A DNA stretch of 64,000 bases from Calamus simplicifolius (Eukaryota > Streptophyta > Magnoliopsida > Arecales > Arecaceae): NCBI GenBank assembly GCA_900491605.1, contig UESW01000048.1, positions 1 through 64,000 of the forward strand, read 5' to 3'. Under the pieces are notes generated by a model. That model saw only the letters and a program-made list of their open reading frames with translations. It was not told the DNA's origin and searched no databases. Position numbers and translations under genes: made by a program. Numbering within the stretch: position 1 is the stretch's first letter; each line of letters begins with the position of its first letter. Below, piece by piece: positions 11,555 through 24,155 of the stretch.

Positions 11555-12590
11555 TGGTAGCTCAAGCCGATTCTTCTTTTTCTAAGGGACAATCCACAAA
11601 TCATCCACCTTTGTTTAATGACATAAATTACTCATATTGAAAAGCTAGAATAAGGATATTCATTCAAGTTTTAGACTATGATTTATGGAGTATCATTATC
11701 AATGGTTCTAGCACTCCCATGCACTTAATAGATAGATCCATTATTCCTAAGCCCGAAAGAGATTGGAATAAGAATGATCAAAAAATGGCTCAGCTCAATG
11801 CCAAGGCCATGAATATCCCATACTGCTCCTTGGATGTAAATGAATTCAATAGAATATCTACTTGCATCTTAGCCAAGGAGATATGGGATTGGTTGGAGGT
11901 TACCCATGAGGATACCAACTAGGTTAAAGAGTCCAAGATTAACATTCTTGTGCATAAATGAAATCTTTAACATGGATCAGAATGAGTCCATCACTTGCAT
12001 GTACACCAGATTTATTGATATAGTGAATGGATTAAAAAGTCTTAAAAAGATCTATACTAATTCTGAACTTGTTCGAACAATTTTTAGGTCTCTTCCAAGA
12101 GCATGAAAAGCTAAAGTGACAGCAATACAGAAAGCTAAGGATCTTAATAGTTTACCTTTGGAGAAGCTTCTTGGATCACTCATGACCCATGAACTCACAA
12201 TAAAACAACATCAAGAAGAAGATGTGAAGAAGAAGAGGACTATTGCACTTAAAGCTGCTGAAAAAAAATAAGCAGCAATGAAGAAGATGAAGACGATGAT
12301 GACACCGCTCTCCTTGCAAAGAAGTTCAAAAATTCATGCAAAGAAGAAGGCCATTCCACAAAAGAAAAATTGGTATCAAATTGAAAGGAGATAAGGAAAA
12401 GGATAAAGATAAACAGAAGGATCCCATGATATGCTATGAATGCAAGAAGCCCGAATATTACAAATCTGAATGTCCTCAGCTCAAAAAGGGATATAGAAAG
12501 AAAAAAAAGCATATGTTGCAACTTGGAATGACAGTGAAGAATTTTTCTCTGAAGATGAATAACAAGAAGTTGTCATCATATGTCTTATAG
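11555..12590 (+). pseudogene. Copia gag (decayed)
   Basis: The region begins with ATG at 11555 (MVAQADSSFSKG). A conserved aromatic position of gag is replaced by a TGA stop near 11638, so the remaining open stretch starts MHLIDRSIIPKPERDW at 11719, followed by AKEIWDWLEVTHEDTN. Further stops and a frame change follow. The zinc knuckle near 12430 reads CYECKKPEYYKSEC, with Tyr where the CCHC His should be. Gag would form the virus-like particle and bind RNA; this copy is broken. Confidence 0.85.
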
Positions 12591-12899
12591 CTAATGAAAA
12601 AGAAGTAAGGTCTGAAAGCCCTGTTTATGATTTCACTTTTGATGAACTTTATGTTGTTTTTAATGAATTACTGAATGTTTTTAAAGTTTTAAAAGCAAAA
12701 AATAGAGTTTTGAAAACTGAAAATCAAAGTCTTCTTAAAAAGAATAGTGAATTTATCATTGAATTTGAAAAACTAAAATCTGAAAAGCAAGATTTGAAAA
12801 AGAGAGATAATTTCTGCTGAAAATCAAAATTTGAATAATTAAGTTTAAAAATATAAAATATTATTGATAAGTTTACTTATAGCTCGAAAAGACTCAATT

Positions 12900-15800
12900 T
12901 ACTTTTGAATAATCAAAGAGTTATTTTTGATAGGGCTGGTTTGGGTTACAAACCACATAAGAAACAAAAACTTGTTAACATTTTCTTTGTTAAGAAATCG
13001 ATTGAAAATGATATTTTTTATTTTTGTTATGGCAAGAAAGGGCATAAATCCTATGTTTGCAATCATAAGTTTTCTTATATAAATGCTAGTTATAAAGGTA
13101 AGATGATTTGGATTCTAAAAGAAACTATATTTGCTGCTACTAACCATGAAGGACCTAAGAAGGCTTGGGTACCAAAACATAAGATGTGATTGCTTTGCAG
13201 GTGTGTCTTGCAGCTAAAGGATTAAAAAGAAAATGGTATCTTGACAGCGGCTGCTCAAGACACATGATGAGTGACAAAGATTAATTCATCATCCTTGAAG
13301 CTAAAAGAGATGGAGTGGTGACCTTTGAAGATAATGGTCAAGGTCACATCATGGGTATCAGTAAAATTTAGATCACTCCATTCACTTTCATTAAAATATT
13401 TTATATGTTGATGGCTTAAAATATAATTTAATCAGCATTAATCAACTATGCGATACAGGTTTTAAAGTGTCCTTTGAAGCATCTATTTGCACGATATCTA
13501 ATCCATTGATAATAGTATTATTTTTGTTGAAAATAGAAATGATAATGTATACTTAATTGACTTGGATAATTTATCAACAAGTAACCATTGCCTTATTGCT
13601 GAAAATGCTAAGGTGAATGAGATTGGGTGGCTATGGCATCGTAGACTAGGTCGTGCAAGCGCACACTTAATTTCAAAATTGCTTAAAATGGATTTGGTTA
13701 AATGTCTTCCAAAATTAGATTTTAAAATTAATAGAATTTATGATGTATGTCAATTTAAAAAATAAACTAGGAATTCTTTTAAATCCAAAATATTGTTTCA
13801 ACTTGTAGGCCACTCGAGCTACTACACATAGACCTTTTTGGACCTATTAAAATCACTAGTCTAGGAGGAAAGAAATATGGTCTTGTGATAGTACATGATT
13901 ACTGTAGATTCACTTAGGTACTGTTTCTAACTTATAAAGATAAGACTTTCTCGGTTTTTTTGAAATTCTTCAAGAAAGTCACAAATAAGAAAAACACTAC
14001 CATAGTGTCTCTTAGAAGTGATCATGGAACTGAATTTAAAAATTATTTATTTAAAAATTTTTGTATTGAAAACGATATCCATCATAATTTTTCAGCTTCT
14101 AGGACACCTCAACAAAATGGGATGGTAGAAAGAAAAAATAGAACTTTAGAGGACATGGCCCGTACCATGCTATGTGAAAGCCAACTCCCAAAATATTTTG
14201 GGCGGAAGCTATAAATACAGCATGTTACATCCTAAATAGAGCCTTGATTAGATCAATTCTTAAGAAAATACCCTATGAAATATGAGATGATAGGAAACCC
14301 AATATTAGCTATTTTCATGCATTTGGTTGTATATATTTCATTCATAATAATGTAAAGGATAATTTAGAAAAGTTTGATGCTAAGTCAGATGAAGATATTT
14401 TCTTAGGTTATTTCACAGCTAGCAAAGCATATAGAGTGATCAATAAGAAGTATTTGATTATAGAAGAGTCAATTCATGTAGTGTTTGATGAGTCTTTAGC
14501 ATCAAGTTCTGAAAAGAAAGATGATGAAGAAGATACTAATATCCTTGGAAGAGATTTTAAAAAATTGAATATTGGTGTATCTTCAGATCATGAACCTGAA
14601 GCTAAGGATGATGATTCACCTAAGGATGGTGATGTTGATATTACTCGTAATGATACAGATCTATCTAGAGATTAAATATATGCTTATGGTCATCCAAAGG
14701 ACATAATCATATGAGATCCATCTCAAGGTATACAAACTAGATCATCTATAAGAAATATCAATAATTATCTTGCATTTGTATCTCATATAGAGCTCAAAAC
14801 AATTGAGAAAGCTGAAAAGGATAGTTATTGGATGTTAGCTATGCAGAAGGAATTAAATCAATTCACTAGGATTAAGGTATGGACCTTAGTTGATATACCC
14901 AAAGATTATTCAGTTATGAATCCAAATGAGTATTTAAAAATAAGTTAGATGAAGATGATATTGTTGTTAGAAACAAGGCTAGACTAGTAGCAAAGGGATA
15001 TAATTAGGAAGAAGATATCGATTTTGATGAAACCTTTGCACATGTTGCTAGATTAGAAGCCATAAGGCTATTACTTGCATTTGCATTTTATATGAACATT
15101 AACTTATTTTAGATGGATATAAAAAGTACATTTTTAAATGATTTTATAAATAAAAAGTTTATATTGAACAATCATCTAGTTTTGAGGATCATAATTTTTT
15201 AAATCATATTTTTAAACTATACAAAGTATTTTATGGTTTAAAACAGGCACCTAGAGCTTGGTATAATAGACTCAGTAAATTTTTGATTGAAAATAATTTT
15301 TCTAGAGATAATATTGATAAAATCCTATTTTTAAAAAGAAATAAAAAAGATTTATTAGTAATATAAATTTATGTTAATGATATAGTATTTTATGCTACTA
15401 ATAATCTTTTTGTCAAGATTTTATAAAGTTAATGCACGAAGAATTTGAAATGAGCATGATGGGAGAACTGAATTTCTCCTTAAACTCCAAATTAAACAAA
15501 AAAGAGAGAAAATTTTTATTAAACAAACGAAATACATGAAGAAAATTCTTAAGAAGCTTGGAATAAAAATTGTCAAACCTTTTGGCATACCAATGAGTCC
15601 TTCATATAAACTCAATAAAGATGAAGATGGTAAGAAAGTAGATCAAAAGTTTTATAGAGGTATGGTTGATTCTTTACTTATTTAACAGCTAGTAGACCTA
15701 ATATTATGTTTGCTGTATGTTTATATGTTAGATATCAATCTGATCCTAGAGAATCTCACTTAATTACTGTAAAAAAAAATTTTAGATACTTAAGTGGAAC

Positions 15801-16312
15801 AAAAAATGTAAGATTATGGTATTCTAGAGACTCACCATTTGATTTGATTATATATTCTGATTCTGATTTTGCTGGTTGTAAACTAGATGGAAAGAGTATA
15901 AGTGGTGCGTGCCAATTCTTAGATAGTAACTTAATCTCTTGGGTTAGCAAAAAGCAAAATTTAGTTACATTATCAACTGCCGAAGCTGAATATGTTAAGG
16001 CTGGAAGTTGCTGTGCTCAAATTCTTTGAATTAAGCGACAACTTGAAGATTATGATATCACACTTAACAAAATTTTAATTAGATGCAACAACACTAGTGC
16101 AATAAATTTAACTAAAAACCCTATTCAACATTCAAGAACCAAATACATAGAGATTAGACACCATTTCATTAGAGAACATGTTGCTAACAATGATCTTTGT
16201 CTTGATTATATATGTACTGAAGAATAATTAACTGATATTTTTATAAAACCCTTGAGTGAAGAGAGATTTTGTTATCTTAGAGGAGAATTAGGTGTTTGTG
16301 ATCCATTGAAAT
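12900..16312 (+). pseudogene. Copia pol: protease, integrase, reverse transcriptase, RNase H (decayed)
   Basis: A second knuckle-like motif (CYGKKGHKSYVC) near 13030 is followed by the protease signature WYLDSGCSRHMMSD near 13230-13275. Integrase shows WHRRLGRAS near 13635, SDHGTEF near 14015 and RTPQQNGMVERKNRTLE near 14100. Reverse transcriptase shows KARLVAKGYN near 14980 and LKQAPRAWYNRL near 15240; its catalytic box reads YVND instead of YVDD near 15375. RNase H (SDSDFAGCKLDGKS, STAEAEY) ends near 16300 with IFIKPLSEERF. Numerous in-frame stops and shifts make it inactive. Confidence 0.9.
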
Positions 16313-16479
16313 AGATTTGAAACCCCTAAGAATAATTATCTAGATTTCAATCCATTTTCTTGAAAACCTTCTTATGTTTCTAAGGAAAATTATCTAGATG
16401 TTTGAATCTTATGATCCCCATGTTTTAAGAAAAAATTATCTAGAGTTTTGATCATGGCTTGACAAGTTTTAGACTTTGA

Positions 16480-16700
16480 TACTCTTATTTTTTACTGAAA
16501 CTATCGTGGAGCTACTCTATTGGAGTTGGAGTCGACTCTAAGGCCAGATAGTCTTTTGTCTGCTCATTAGAGCCGACTCTAATTACTGTTAGAGCTGACT
16601 CTATTTCGTACACTGACTTTTATATCGATTTAGAGTCGACACCTCGCTTTGCGGAAGTCGACTTTAAGTGCTCCCTAGTCATTATTTCTATGGTAGAGCT
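16480..16700 (+). repeat. Palindromic motif cluster after pol
   Basis: Several copies of gagccgactctaa-type sequences lie here, including an exact attagagccgactctaat at 16566-16583. The same 18-mer occurs in the LTRs at 10232, 10304 and 19496. It is a near-palindrome (16 of 18 positions). Confidence 0.8.
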
Positions 16701-16800
16701 GACATTTTTTCAAATCAAATCGTCTCTAAAATCTTTCAAACTCCCTTCCACTCTACTCAAACCTCCAAAGATCTTTAATTCTCAACCTCCTTGATCTTCA

Positions 16801-18245
16801 TGGCACTCAAGCGTCGAGCATCCGCCATTGGAATCGCCATCACCATCGAGAGATAGTCTGTGCGTCATCTAGCGAGGCCACCCTCACTGAGCACTCCATC
16901 AACCTCCTCCTCCTCCACTTCGAGTGTTGTTCCTACTCCTCCCTCACCTCAAATCGATTTTCTAGTTGGAAAGGTGATCACATGGAAAGAAAGGTAGATT
17001 TTTATTTCCTTGACCAAAAAGGGTTTAACATTGGAAGACTCTTGAGAAATATGGGATGGGAGAAATATGTTCATTAGATGTTCCTACTTATCCTGCTCTA
17101 GTGAGAGATTTTTACAACAATGTTGGTAGAGGGAACGATGGCTTAATAAGTTATGTGAGATGAACAAGAGTTCATATAACTTTTGAAATTTTGAGTAATA
17201 TTTTGGAAATGCCTATTGTTGGAATGACTGTCACACACTCTTCTAACCGTGGTGATGCTTTGTCAAGAATGCTGGAAAGAGAGGTAACTGAATTTGAAGA
17301 AATTGGGGCCAATCAGTTAAGTTTAGAGCTGAGGTTGTTACACAAAATCTACAGTAGGATTTTATTTTTGAAAACTGGTAGATTTGAATTTGTTTCAGAA
17401 ATGAATATTGCTATTATGGATTGTGTGCTTAATGGTCATTCAATTAATTTAGTCAGAATGATGATTGGTTATATGGCTGAGGCCGAAACTAAGAAGAGAT
17501 CTACCCTACCATATGGGATGGTTTTGATACTGATTTTTTTTGGAGCCAAGGAGTAAATATTTTAAAAAATAAGCCTCAAAAGAAATTAAGGCACACTGAT
17601 TACTATAACGTCTTCACTCTTTACCGAATGGGCTTTAGAAAGATAAATGACCAATGGCAAAGAAGAAGACAGTTGATGTGCCTATGCAAGTTAGAGGAGT
17701 CAGAGCAGTGGATGATGATGATATTGAGAAGGTCCCTGGGCTTTCAGCACATGGACCCTCTGCTTCTGGCCTTCTTTTGCTCTATCGGGACCGAGTTTCT
17801 CCTCAGCACCTCCATCGGCAGTAACTACTGGACCTTCCCCTGTTTCCTCTATTTTCATACCAGAACAGCTATTGCAAATTAAAGAAATGATGAAATCTAC
17901 TTTGGCTGAGCAAGAGAAAGAATAAATGAGAGCATCAGGGATCAGTTTTTAAATATGAAGCAATTGATGTTTCTTTTGGAAGAAAAAGTTGAAAAGATAG
18001 AAAATTCAATCAATTCATCAGTTGAGAGCCTAAAGACTGAATTATGGTATATTTTATGCAAAATTAAGGGAATTGCAGAAGATTCGAATGTCTATGCCAA
18101 ATCATCTGCAGAATTTCATGTTAACATTCAGAAAGCCTCATCTCAAATTAAAGATTTGATGAAGGATTATTGTAAGACCCAAGTGGAAGGAATGGGAGAA
18201 ATTCTAGCTGAACTAAAGAGACTTCTAAGGGTCGGTTTGAAGTGA
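16801..18245 (+). pseudogene. Third ORF of the Sirevirus-like element (plant transposon protein-like plus coiled coil)
   Basis: It begins MALKRRASAIGIAI at 16801. A conserved block continues through FYFLDQKGFNIGRLLRNMGW near 17010, then DFYNNVGRGNDGLISYVR near 17110, and a long open stretch 17191-17556 (SNILEMPIVGMTVTHSSNRG onwards). This pattern resembles the putative plant transposon protein domain (Pfam PF20167) found in plant LTR elements. A separate open stretch 17955-18245 has heptad-like spacing and is predicted to form a coiled coil. Stops and a frame change divide the two. In Sireviruses this position holds an env-like or accessory ORF of unclear role. Family assignment is by eye. 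Confidence 0.65.
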
Positions 18246-18967
18246 AGATCCCTGCCTCTCATGCTGAGCCAATCCAAGCCAAGCCAAGCCAATTCAAGTC
18301 AATCCAATCCAACCAACCAATCATTTTATCTTAGTTTATATTTAGAAATCTATAGTTAGAATCTTATAGTAATCCTAGCTTGTACTTAGGATTTTTAGTT
18401 ATGTTATGTTATTGTTTTATGTTTGTTTCACATTTAGCTTGTACTTAGAAATTGCTTAAAGTTATGGTGTTATTTTATACTTAACTTGTACTTGAACTTA
18501 TGTATTCAATGAAAATTATGTGAAGTGCTTCTATGACTTAATGAAATTTCTTGGTTATCTTTGAAATGATTGTATGCCATTCTGTGATGTTTAATTCTAA
18601 TTTGGTTAAATTGAATCCCAATATGAGCAAGGACTATCCTATGCTTTCTTAACTTTTTTTTAATGACAAAAAAGGAAAAGAGTTGTATATGCATATGAAT
18701 GTTTAATAGTATGTACATATATAGGGGGAGTTTATTTGAATTGGTAAGAACGTATTTGAATTGATAATTCAAATCGAGTTTTGAGATTTGAAGAGCATGA
18801 ATCATTAAATACAAATCTTTTTATTCTTTTGGAATAGTTGAAATGATATAATTATTCAAGATGATTATGTTAAAATTTTGATTATTATCACTCTGATTAA
18901 AGAAGTTGTTTAAATTGTTACTTATACTTTAATTGGTTATGCATATACTCAATATTTTATTATCATC

Positions 18968-18981
18968 AAAAAAGGAAAGAT
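18968..18981 (+). other. Copia polypurine tract
   Basis: The purine-rich run aaaaaaggaaaga ends one base before the 3' LTR, where plus-strand DNA synthesis would start. Confidence 0.8.
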
Positions 18982-20503
18982 TGTTAACCCAATTATTGAT
19001 TTTGATGAATAACAAAAACCACATGAGTATATTTCTTATGTTACTAATGATTTTGATTAAGTGTTTCAGAAATTTAAATGATTAATTAATCAAAATCTAA
19101 AGGAAAATTAAGTTTAAATTTTTTTCTAGTGTCAAGTGTCAAGTTTCAGACATTAGAGCCGACTCTAAATGGATTAGAGCCAACTTCGGAGCGTATCGGA
19201 ACAGTTTGGCACTTTCGGCATAAACTCCTGAAGTGATTAGAGCCGATTCTAATTGAAAAATAGAGACTCTCATTTTTGCATCAAATTAGAGCCGACTTAT
19301 GTAGAGACTTAGAGCTGACTCTAATGGTTATATAGAGACTGTGTTTTTTGGGGCTTCATTCGAGCCGGCTTCCGCATTTTTTAGAGCCGACTCCAGCACG
19401 TAAAGATGTCGACCCCATGAAAAACCAGAGCCGACTTCACAATGAACAAATATTACCGTTACGAGCATCCTGACTTAGAGTTGATACCTGAAAAGATTAG
19501 AGCCGACTCTAATATGTCAGAAGCGAATTTCAGAAGTGTCAGAGACGACTCCAACAGTTGTCTTTTCTCTAACAAACCTTAGCGGCTCTTTTCTCTTTCG
19601 TGTCTAACTCCTTCTCAAGTACTTTTAACGACTAGTTTTTATCTAAAAATGGATTTAGAGGAGATTATAAAAGAGAAACCATCCGACCGTTTTGAATGAG
19701 AAGAGAAGGACAAAAAATAAAGAAAAGAGGGAGAAAAATCAAAAAGGAAAAAGCTCAAATCCGAAATCTATTATTCAAAAAAGAGTTTAGAGAAATTCAA
19801 AGCATTTGAAAGCCTACTTCAAAGGATTTCCATCAAATCAAAAGAAGAAGCAAAGAGTCTTAGTTTTTCAAAAGCCTCTACATCAAAGATTCTTCCAAAG
19901 CTTCAATCCCAACTTGAGGAAGATCATTTCTGAGGAAAAGAAGAAAGGTTTAACTTCAAAAATCTTTTAAATTAGGCTTTTTTATTTCTATCTTATTTAT
20001 ATTGCTTATTTGCTCATTTGAGAAGTTTTATATCTATTGTAACCTTACCTTTATTACATTTGGTTACTGATTCAATCAGGTGATTGAATCAGGGAAGGCC
20101 GTCGAGCCTTGTTCAAGCTAGATAGCTTGTGATAGGTTTTGTGCTGGTGAATCTATGAAAATCGACTGGATTCATTGTGATCCCATTGTAAAACAAAAAA
20201 GTTTGAGTTGTGAGCTTGTAAAACAATTCGACTGTAATAAGGGTGATAATAGTGTAGGCCCAAGAGTTGTTTGGGAGTGGATGTAGGTGTAGCTAACACC
20301 AAACAACTATAAATTCTTTGTGTTTGTCATACTTATCTCTCTCTTTCTCACTAATCTATCTTTTATACTTTATTTTGCATTTTTAGCACCACACTCACTG
20401 CATATATCCTTGTGCAGTATTACCTTGCAAAATTGTTTTAAGAGCCAAAATTTTTAAGAACCCAATTCACCCCCTTCCTCTTGGGTTGCCATCTGGGCCA
20501 ACA
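18982..20503 (+). repeat. Copia 3' LTR
   Basis: It starts TGTTAACCCAATTATTG and ends GGGCCAACA. It differs from the 5' LTR by scattered substitutions and small indels, which indicates an old insertion. It is followed by the TSD tatat. Confidence 0.92.
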
Positions 20504-20508
20504 TATAT
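20504..20508. repeat. 5-bp target-site duplication of the Copia element, right copy
   Basis: tatat, matching 9965-9969. Confidence 0.8.
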
Positions 20509-20761
20509 TTTTATTTAAAATTTTTAATATTTAATATATTAATATATATACATATAATTTAAATATATTATATTAAAGCTAACGGGGATGGGGATGGCTA
20601 AACGGGGACGAGACAAAGGATATCGTCCCTGACCGTTTACTCGTTTAGCCATTAATGGGTAATCCCCGTACCCATTAAGCTGTTTAGATCGAAAATTCCT
20701 CGATCCATTAGAAACTATACTGGCCGAGTGAATGACCAAATGGAAAAAATTGCCATCCCTA

Positions 20762-20769
20762 CTTTTTGG
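20762..20769. repeat. 8-bp target-site duplication of the hAT element, right copy
   Basis: ctttttgg, identical to 9450-9457, directly after the right TIR. Confidence 0.9.
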
Positions 20770-21179
20770 AGTTAGTGCGTGTGATTTTAAATGAAATAAT
20801 TATTTGAAATATATTCATCTATACTTTTTTGTTCCAAATCATGTTTTAGAATGACCTAATTTTGGCAAGTGATTGAAATACATAACGATATGTTGGCACA
20901 AGTTTACATAAGAATCTTGAGCATTCTATATTCATGAAGTTAATTTCAAACATGATGAAGTTGATTTCATTCAGAAGTAGATTTTCACTTTGATCCTATC
21001 AGCCTTAAAATAAACTACATGCTCCATATCAATCATTCGAGTCATTAGATATGATATATTATACATAAAATGCTTAAACACAAAAAGTCATATGATTAGA
21101 AACTCTTAACTCATAAATTAAGATGTTAAAAAAGTAAAAATTAATGTCATATAAAATGCTAAATCTCTCTCTCCCCTAA

Positions 21180-21335
21180 CACACACATATATGGATGCAT
21201 CATGCATGTATATATGTGTGAATATATACATGTGTATGTATATATACGTATGTACATACATGCATAATATATACATACACACACATACACACACACGTAC
21301 GTACGTATGTATGTATACATGTGCGTGTGTATATA

Positions 21336-21371
<36 letters not shown>

Positions 21372-21380
21372 TGTACACAT
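21180..21380. repeat. Compound (GTAT)n/(CA)n/(TA)n microsatellite
   Basis: The stretch alternates purine and pyrimidine throughout, with a clean GTAT run near 21340-21373. Confidence 0.9.
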
Positions 21381-21753
21381 GCATATCAAATTTTATTTTT
21401 TATTTAGAGAAGTATCTTTTATTTATTTATGAAAAATTATATTTTTTTTTTTTACTTTCACTCTTTTAAAAAGTAACTTTTGCAAATCAAAATTACTTTT
21501 TAGAAAAAGTAACTTTTAAAAGTAAAAAAATATAGCAGTAGCCACTAAACATATTTTCATTGTTAGAATTATAAAAAAATAAAAATAATCATGATTACCA
21601 AACATTTTTATCAAAAATATAAAATAAAAAATAAAATTTTTGTTACTTTTTTTTTAAAAAAAAGAATGATAGAAATGTCAAACTTAGCTTGAGTGGCTTT
21701 GTTTTTGAAGTTAAGAAAGTGGAATTATACTTAAGAATAAAATATAGCAGAAA

Positions 21754-21862
21754 GGCTCTATTTGGATTGGCTGTTGGGACATCTTTTAGTAGTTATTAGC
21801 AAAGAGCTATATGAGATAGCTATTGGCTAATAACTAAAGTCAATAGCTAATCCAATAGACCT
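21754..21862. mobile_element. Short MITE-like element
   Basis: The left end reads ggctctatttggattggct and the right end agctaatccaatagacct is a close reverse complement; the interior (ttattagc...gctaataac) is also self-complementary. Size and structure fit a MITE; the superfamily is not clear and no convincing target duplication was seen. Confidence 0.5.
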
Positions 21863-22369
21863 TAAGTCTCAAAAACCGAAGCTAACTGTTGTTACAAATA
21901 ATAAATAATGGTTGTGAAAGTGTCAAGACATATTAAATATAACAATTAAGAATTATATTGATTTTATTCTTTATATTTTATATTAGTAAAAAATATTAAT
22001 TTATTATTTGAGTAATCCAATTGAGATGTTGCTATCAACCTATTACGTAACTTTCCACTCTTTACAAAACTAGAAAACTAGATTCTTGAAAAATCTAACA
22101 GACTAATAGTTTCAAAATTCTCAACACCATGTACAACTAATATTATTTTTTATTGAAAGAATTTTATAGGTTTTTATTATATTAAATATTTAGAGAGTTT
22201 CCATAAATTAAATATTATTTGAGTAAAAAATATTATTTGAGTAATTTAATTGGAATATTCATTATTTGATTTTTTATTTTTAAAAGTTTAGAGAGTTGAA
22301 AAGGTATCATTCAAGCGGGATTCTCAGCATCTCGAGCTAATGTTATTTTCTTAGTATAATTATTCAAAG

Positions 22370-22372
<3 letters not shown>

Positions 22373-22419
<47 letters not shown>
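22373..22419. repeat. (TA)n microsatellite
   Basis: An uninterrupted TA run of about 23 units. Confidence 0.95.
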
Positions 22420-22422
<3 letters not shown>

Positions 22423-24155
22423 TGTTTAGAGACTTGTTATAGGTTAAATGTCTTGCATGCTCATCAGATAACAACTTATGTTGCAGCTGCCATATATCTT
22501 GATCTGTAGTTTGGGTTGTTTTGGTTTCTTTTTCTTAAATTAATGTGCATGATTCTTTACCTCTATAATCTTTTCACATATTAAATTATCACTCAATGCC
22601 AAAGATTGAGTATTTCTTATTTCTTCTTCAATCTAAAGGGTGGGCAATCGAGGGAAGGGGTAGATGATGAGGCAGCTAAATACTGAGTTAGTTGAGATAG
22701 GATTCTATTGCTGATTTCTTGAGAAGGGGAGGTAAGCTAAGGGGCTTGACACCCGAGCTCTTACCTATCTCACTTAACTAAGCCTTATTCCAAAGAGAGT
22801 TAGAGATGATACAGTTATTTTATTATGTTTTAAGTGTGATGAGTTGAAACATAAAAACAATCTCTTCTAGCAAAATATATGGCTGAATAGATTTGTCCCT
22901 TCTCAAATTCTACACTAGCGGGAGCTTTGCAAACACCATTTCAGGAGTGGGGACTAGGTATGATGGTAGAGTTACTCTCATCTACGTATATATACCTCGT
23001 TGATGACATGAAAATATCTCCTTCAATTTATTTTTCCCCCATCATTTCTGGATTCTTTGTTCTTTTCTTTTTCAAGTGGTGTCTTATGGAGTTAAAAATA
23101 GTTTTTGAGGATGGATTTGAATCATAGACATCTAATCATGCTATTTTACTAGCTTGCAAGCAAGCTGTAGGTGATGGGTAAAGGAAGATATATTGCAAGC
23201 TTGCATGCATTACAGATTCAGAAAGCAAGAATAAAACCTTTATTGATATTTTTATAAATCTATTTTATTCAAGAAGTGAGTTTGAACTTCACTAGACTGA
23301 CATCAAATGTCTGAATCCTCATTTTCACCCATTTGCATTTTCCCATGATTGAGTTGCATGCTGATGCTCAAAAGGGATCCCATGACATTATGATGGGATA
23401 ACAATAGTCTTCAGTTCATGATGTTTTCAGGTAATCTAGATTATAAAAGGCACCATGCATTGGGAAGTGGAACTTCAATTATTTCCCTTCATTTTGCGTC
23501 AACTTGGGAGATTTGGTTCTAGATCCTATGTTCAGCATTACAGAAAAGATTAGACCTAAGTTAAAAAAGGTGGGACAATTTAATCAATTGCTGCCTTAGA
23601 TTCCTTCAACCATAAACAATTCTAGTCACTTCCAAACAGTGAACCTCTAATGCGCATACAGGATCACTTTATCAAGCAAACCTGGTGATATAGAAAAATA
23701 ACTCCTCTTCAAAACAGGCATGATGAGCACAAATCCTTCTTTTATTATTTAGTTCCATTTAGACTGGGTTTGTCAATCCAAGTAACACTTTTTTGCATAG
23801 CATTGTTTGAGAATCCAGTCTCCGTGTTTGGAATTTAAACATTTGACTTGTACTCCATCAGTAGTTCCCAAACTTACACACAAAGAACAATCATTTCAAC
23901 AACTATGAATCTGGACATTCATGGCCAAAAATCTGGATTGCAAGAGGTTATAAAGATGAAACATAAAACTGTTTTCTTATTCATCTCTCCTGCTCTTCTC
24001 TTATCCCATTTTGGCTCTGCTAACTTCATCATGGTTCTACCCTACTGGTGGAGCTTCTCAACTTCATGGACCATGGCTCAGACTATTACCATAGAACATT
24101 TCTTTTGTCGTAGCATACAGATCACACAAGAATATATAGCAGTATCTGAACGCCA

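Larger units (their letters stand above)
9970..20503 (+). mobile_element. Sirevirus-like Copia LTR retrotransposon, complete structure, decayed ORFs
   Basis: Total length is about 10.5 kb with LTRs of about 1.52 kb, a TGGTATCAGAGC primer-binding site, a purine tract before the 3' LTR, and a 5-bp duplication. The domain order is gag, protease, integrase, reverse transcriptase and RNase H, as in Copia. A third coding region after pol with a plant-transposon-protein-like domain and a coiled coil, together with repeated short palindromes in the non-coding parts, are features of the Sirevirus (SIRE/Maximus) lineage. Many stop codons and frame changes show it is inactive. It inserted into an older hAT element. 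Confidence 0.92.
9458..20761. mobile_element. Non-autonomous hAT-type DNA transposon, split by a Copia insertion
   Basis: The left end starts tagggatggcaa at 9458 and the right end is its reverse complement ending at 20761, giving 12-bp perfect terminal inverted repeats. An exact 8-bp duplication flanks both, which is the hAT hallmark. Subtracting the Copia element and its 5-bp duplication leaves about 765 bp of hAT sequence (9458-9969 and 20509-20761). No transposase is visible, so it would need a partner. An (AG)n run sits inside at 9756-9780. Confidence 0.88.
20770..24155. other. Non-coding AT-rich region
   Basis: No gene was recognised. It holds a compound (CA/TA/GTAT)n microsatellite at about 21180-21380, a short MITE near 21754-21862 and a (TA)n run at 22373-22419. 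Open frames over the microsatellite are composition artefacts. Confidence 0.6.

Noticed and set aside
21118..21469. Tyr/His/Ile/Cys-rich open frames on both strands
   Set aside because: They are translations of an alternating purine-pyrimidine microsatellite.
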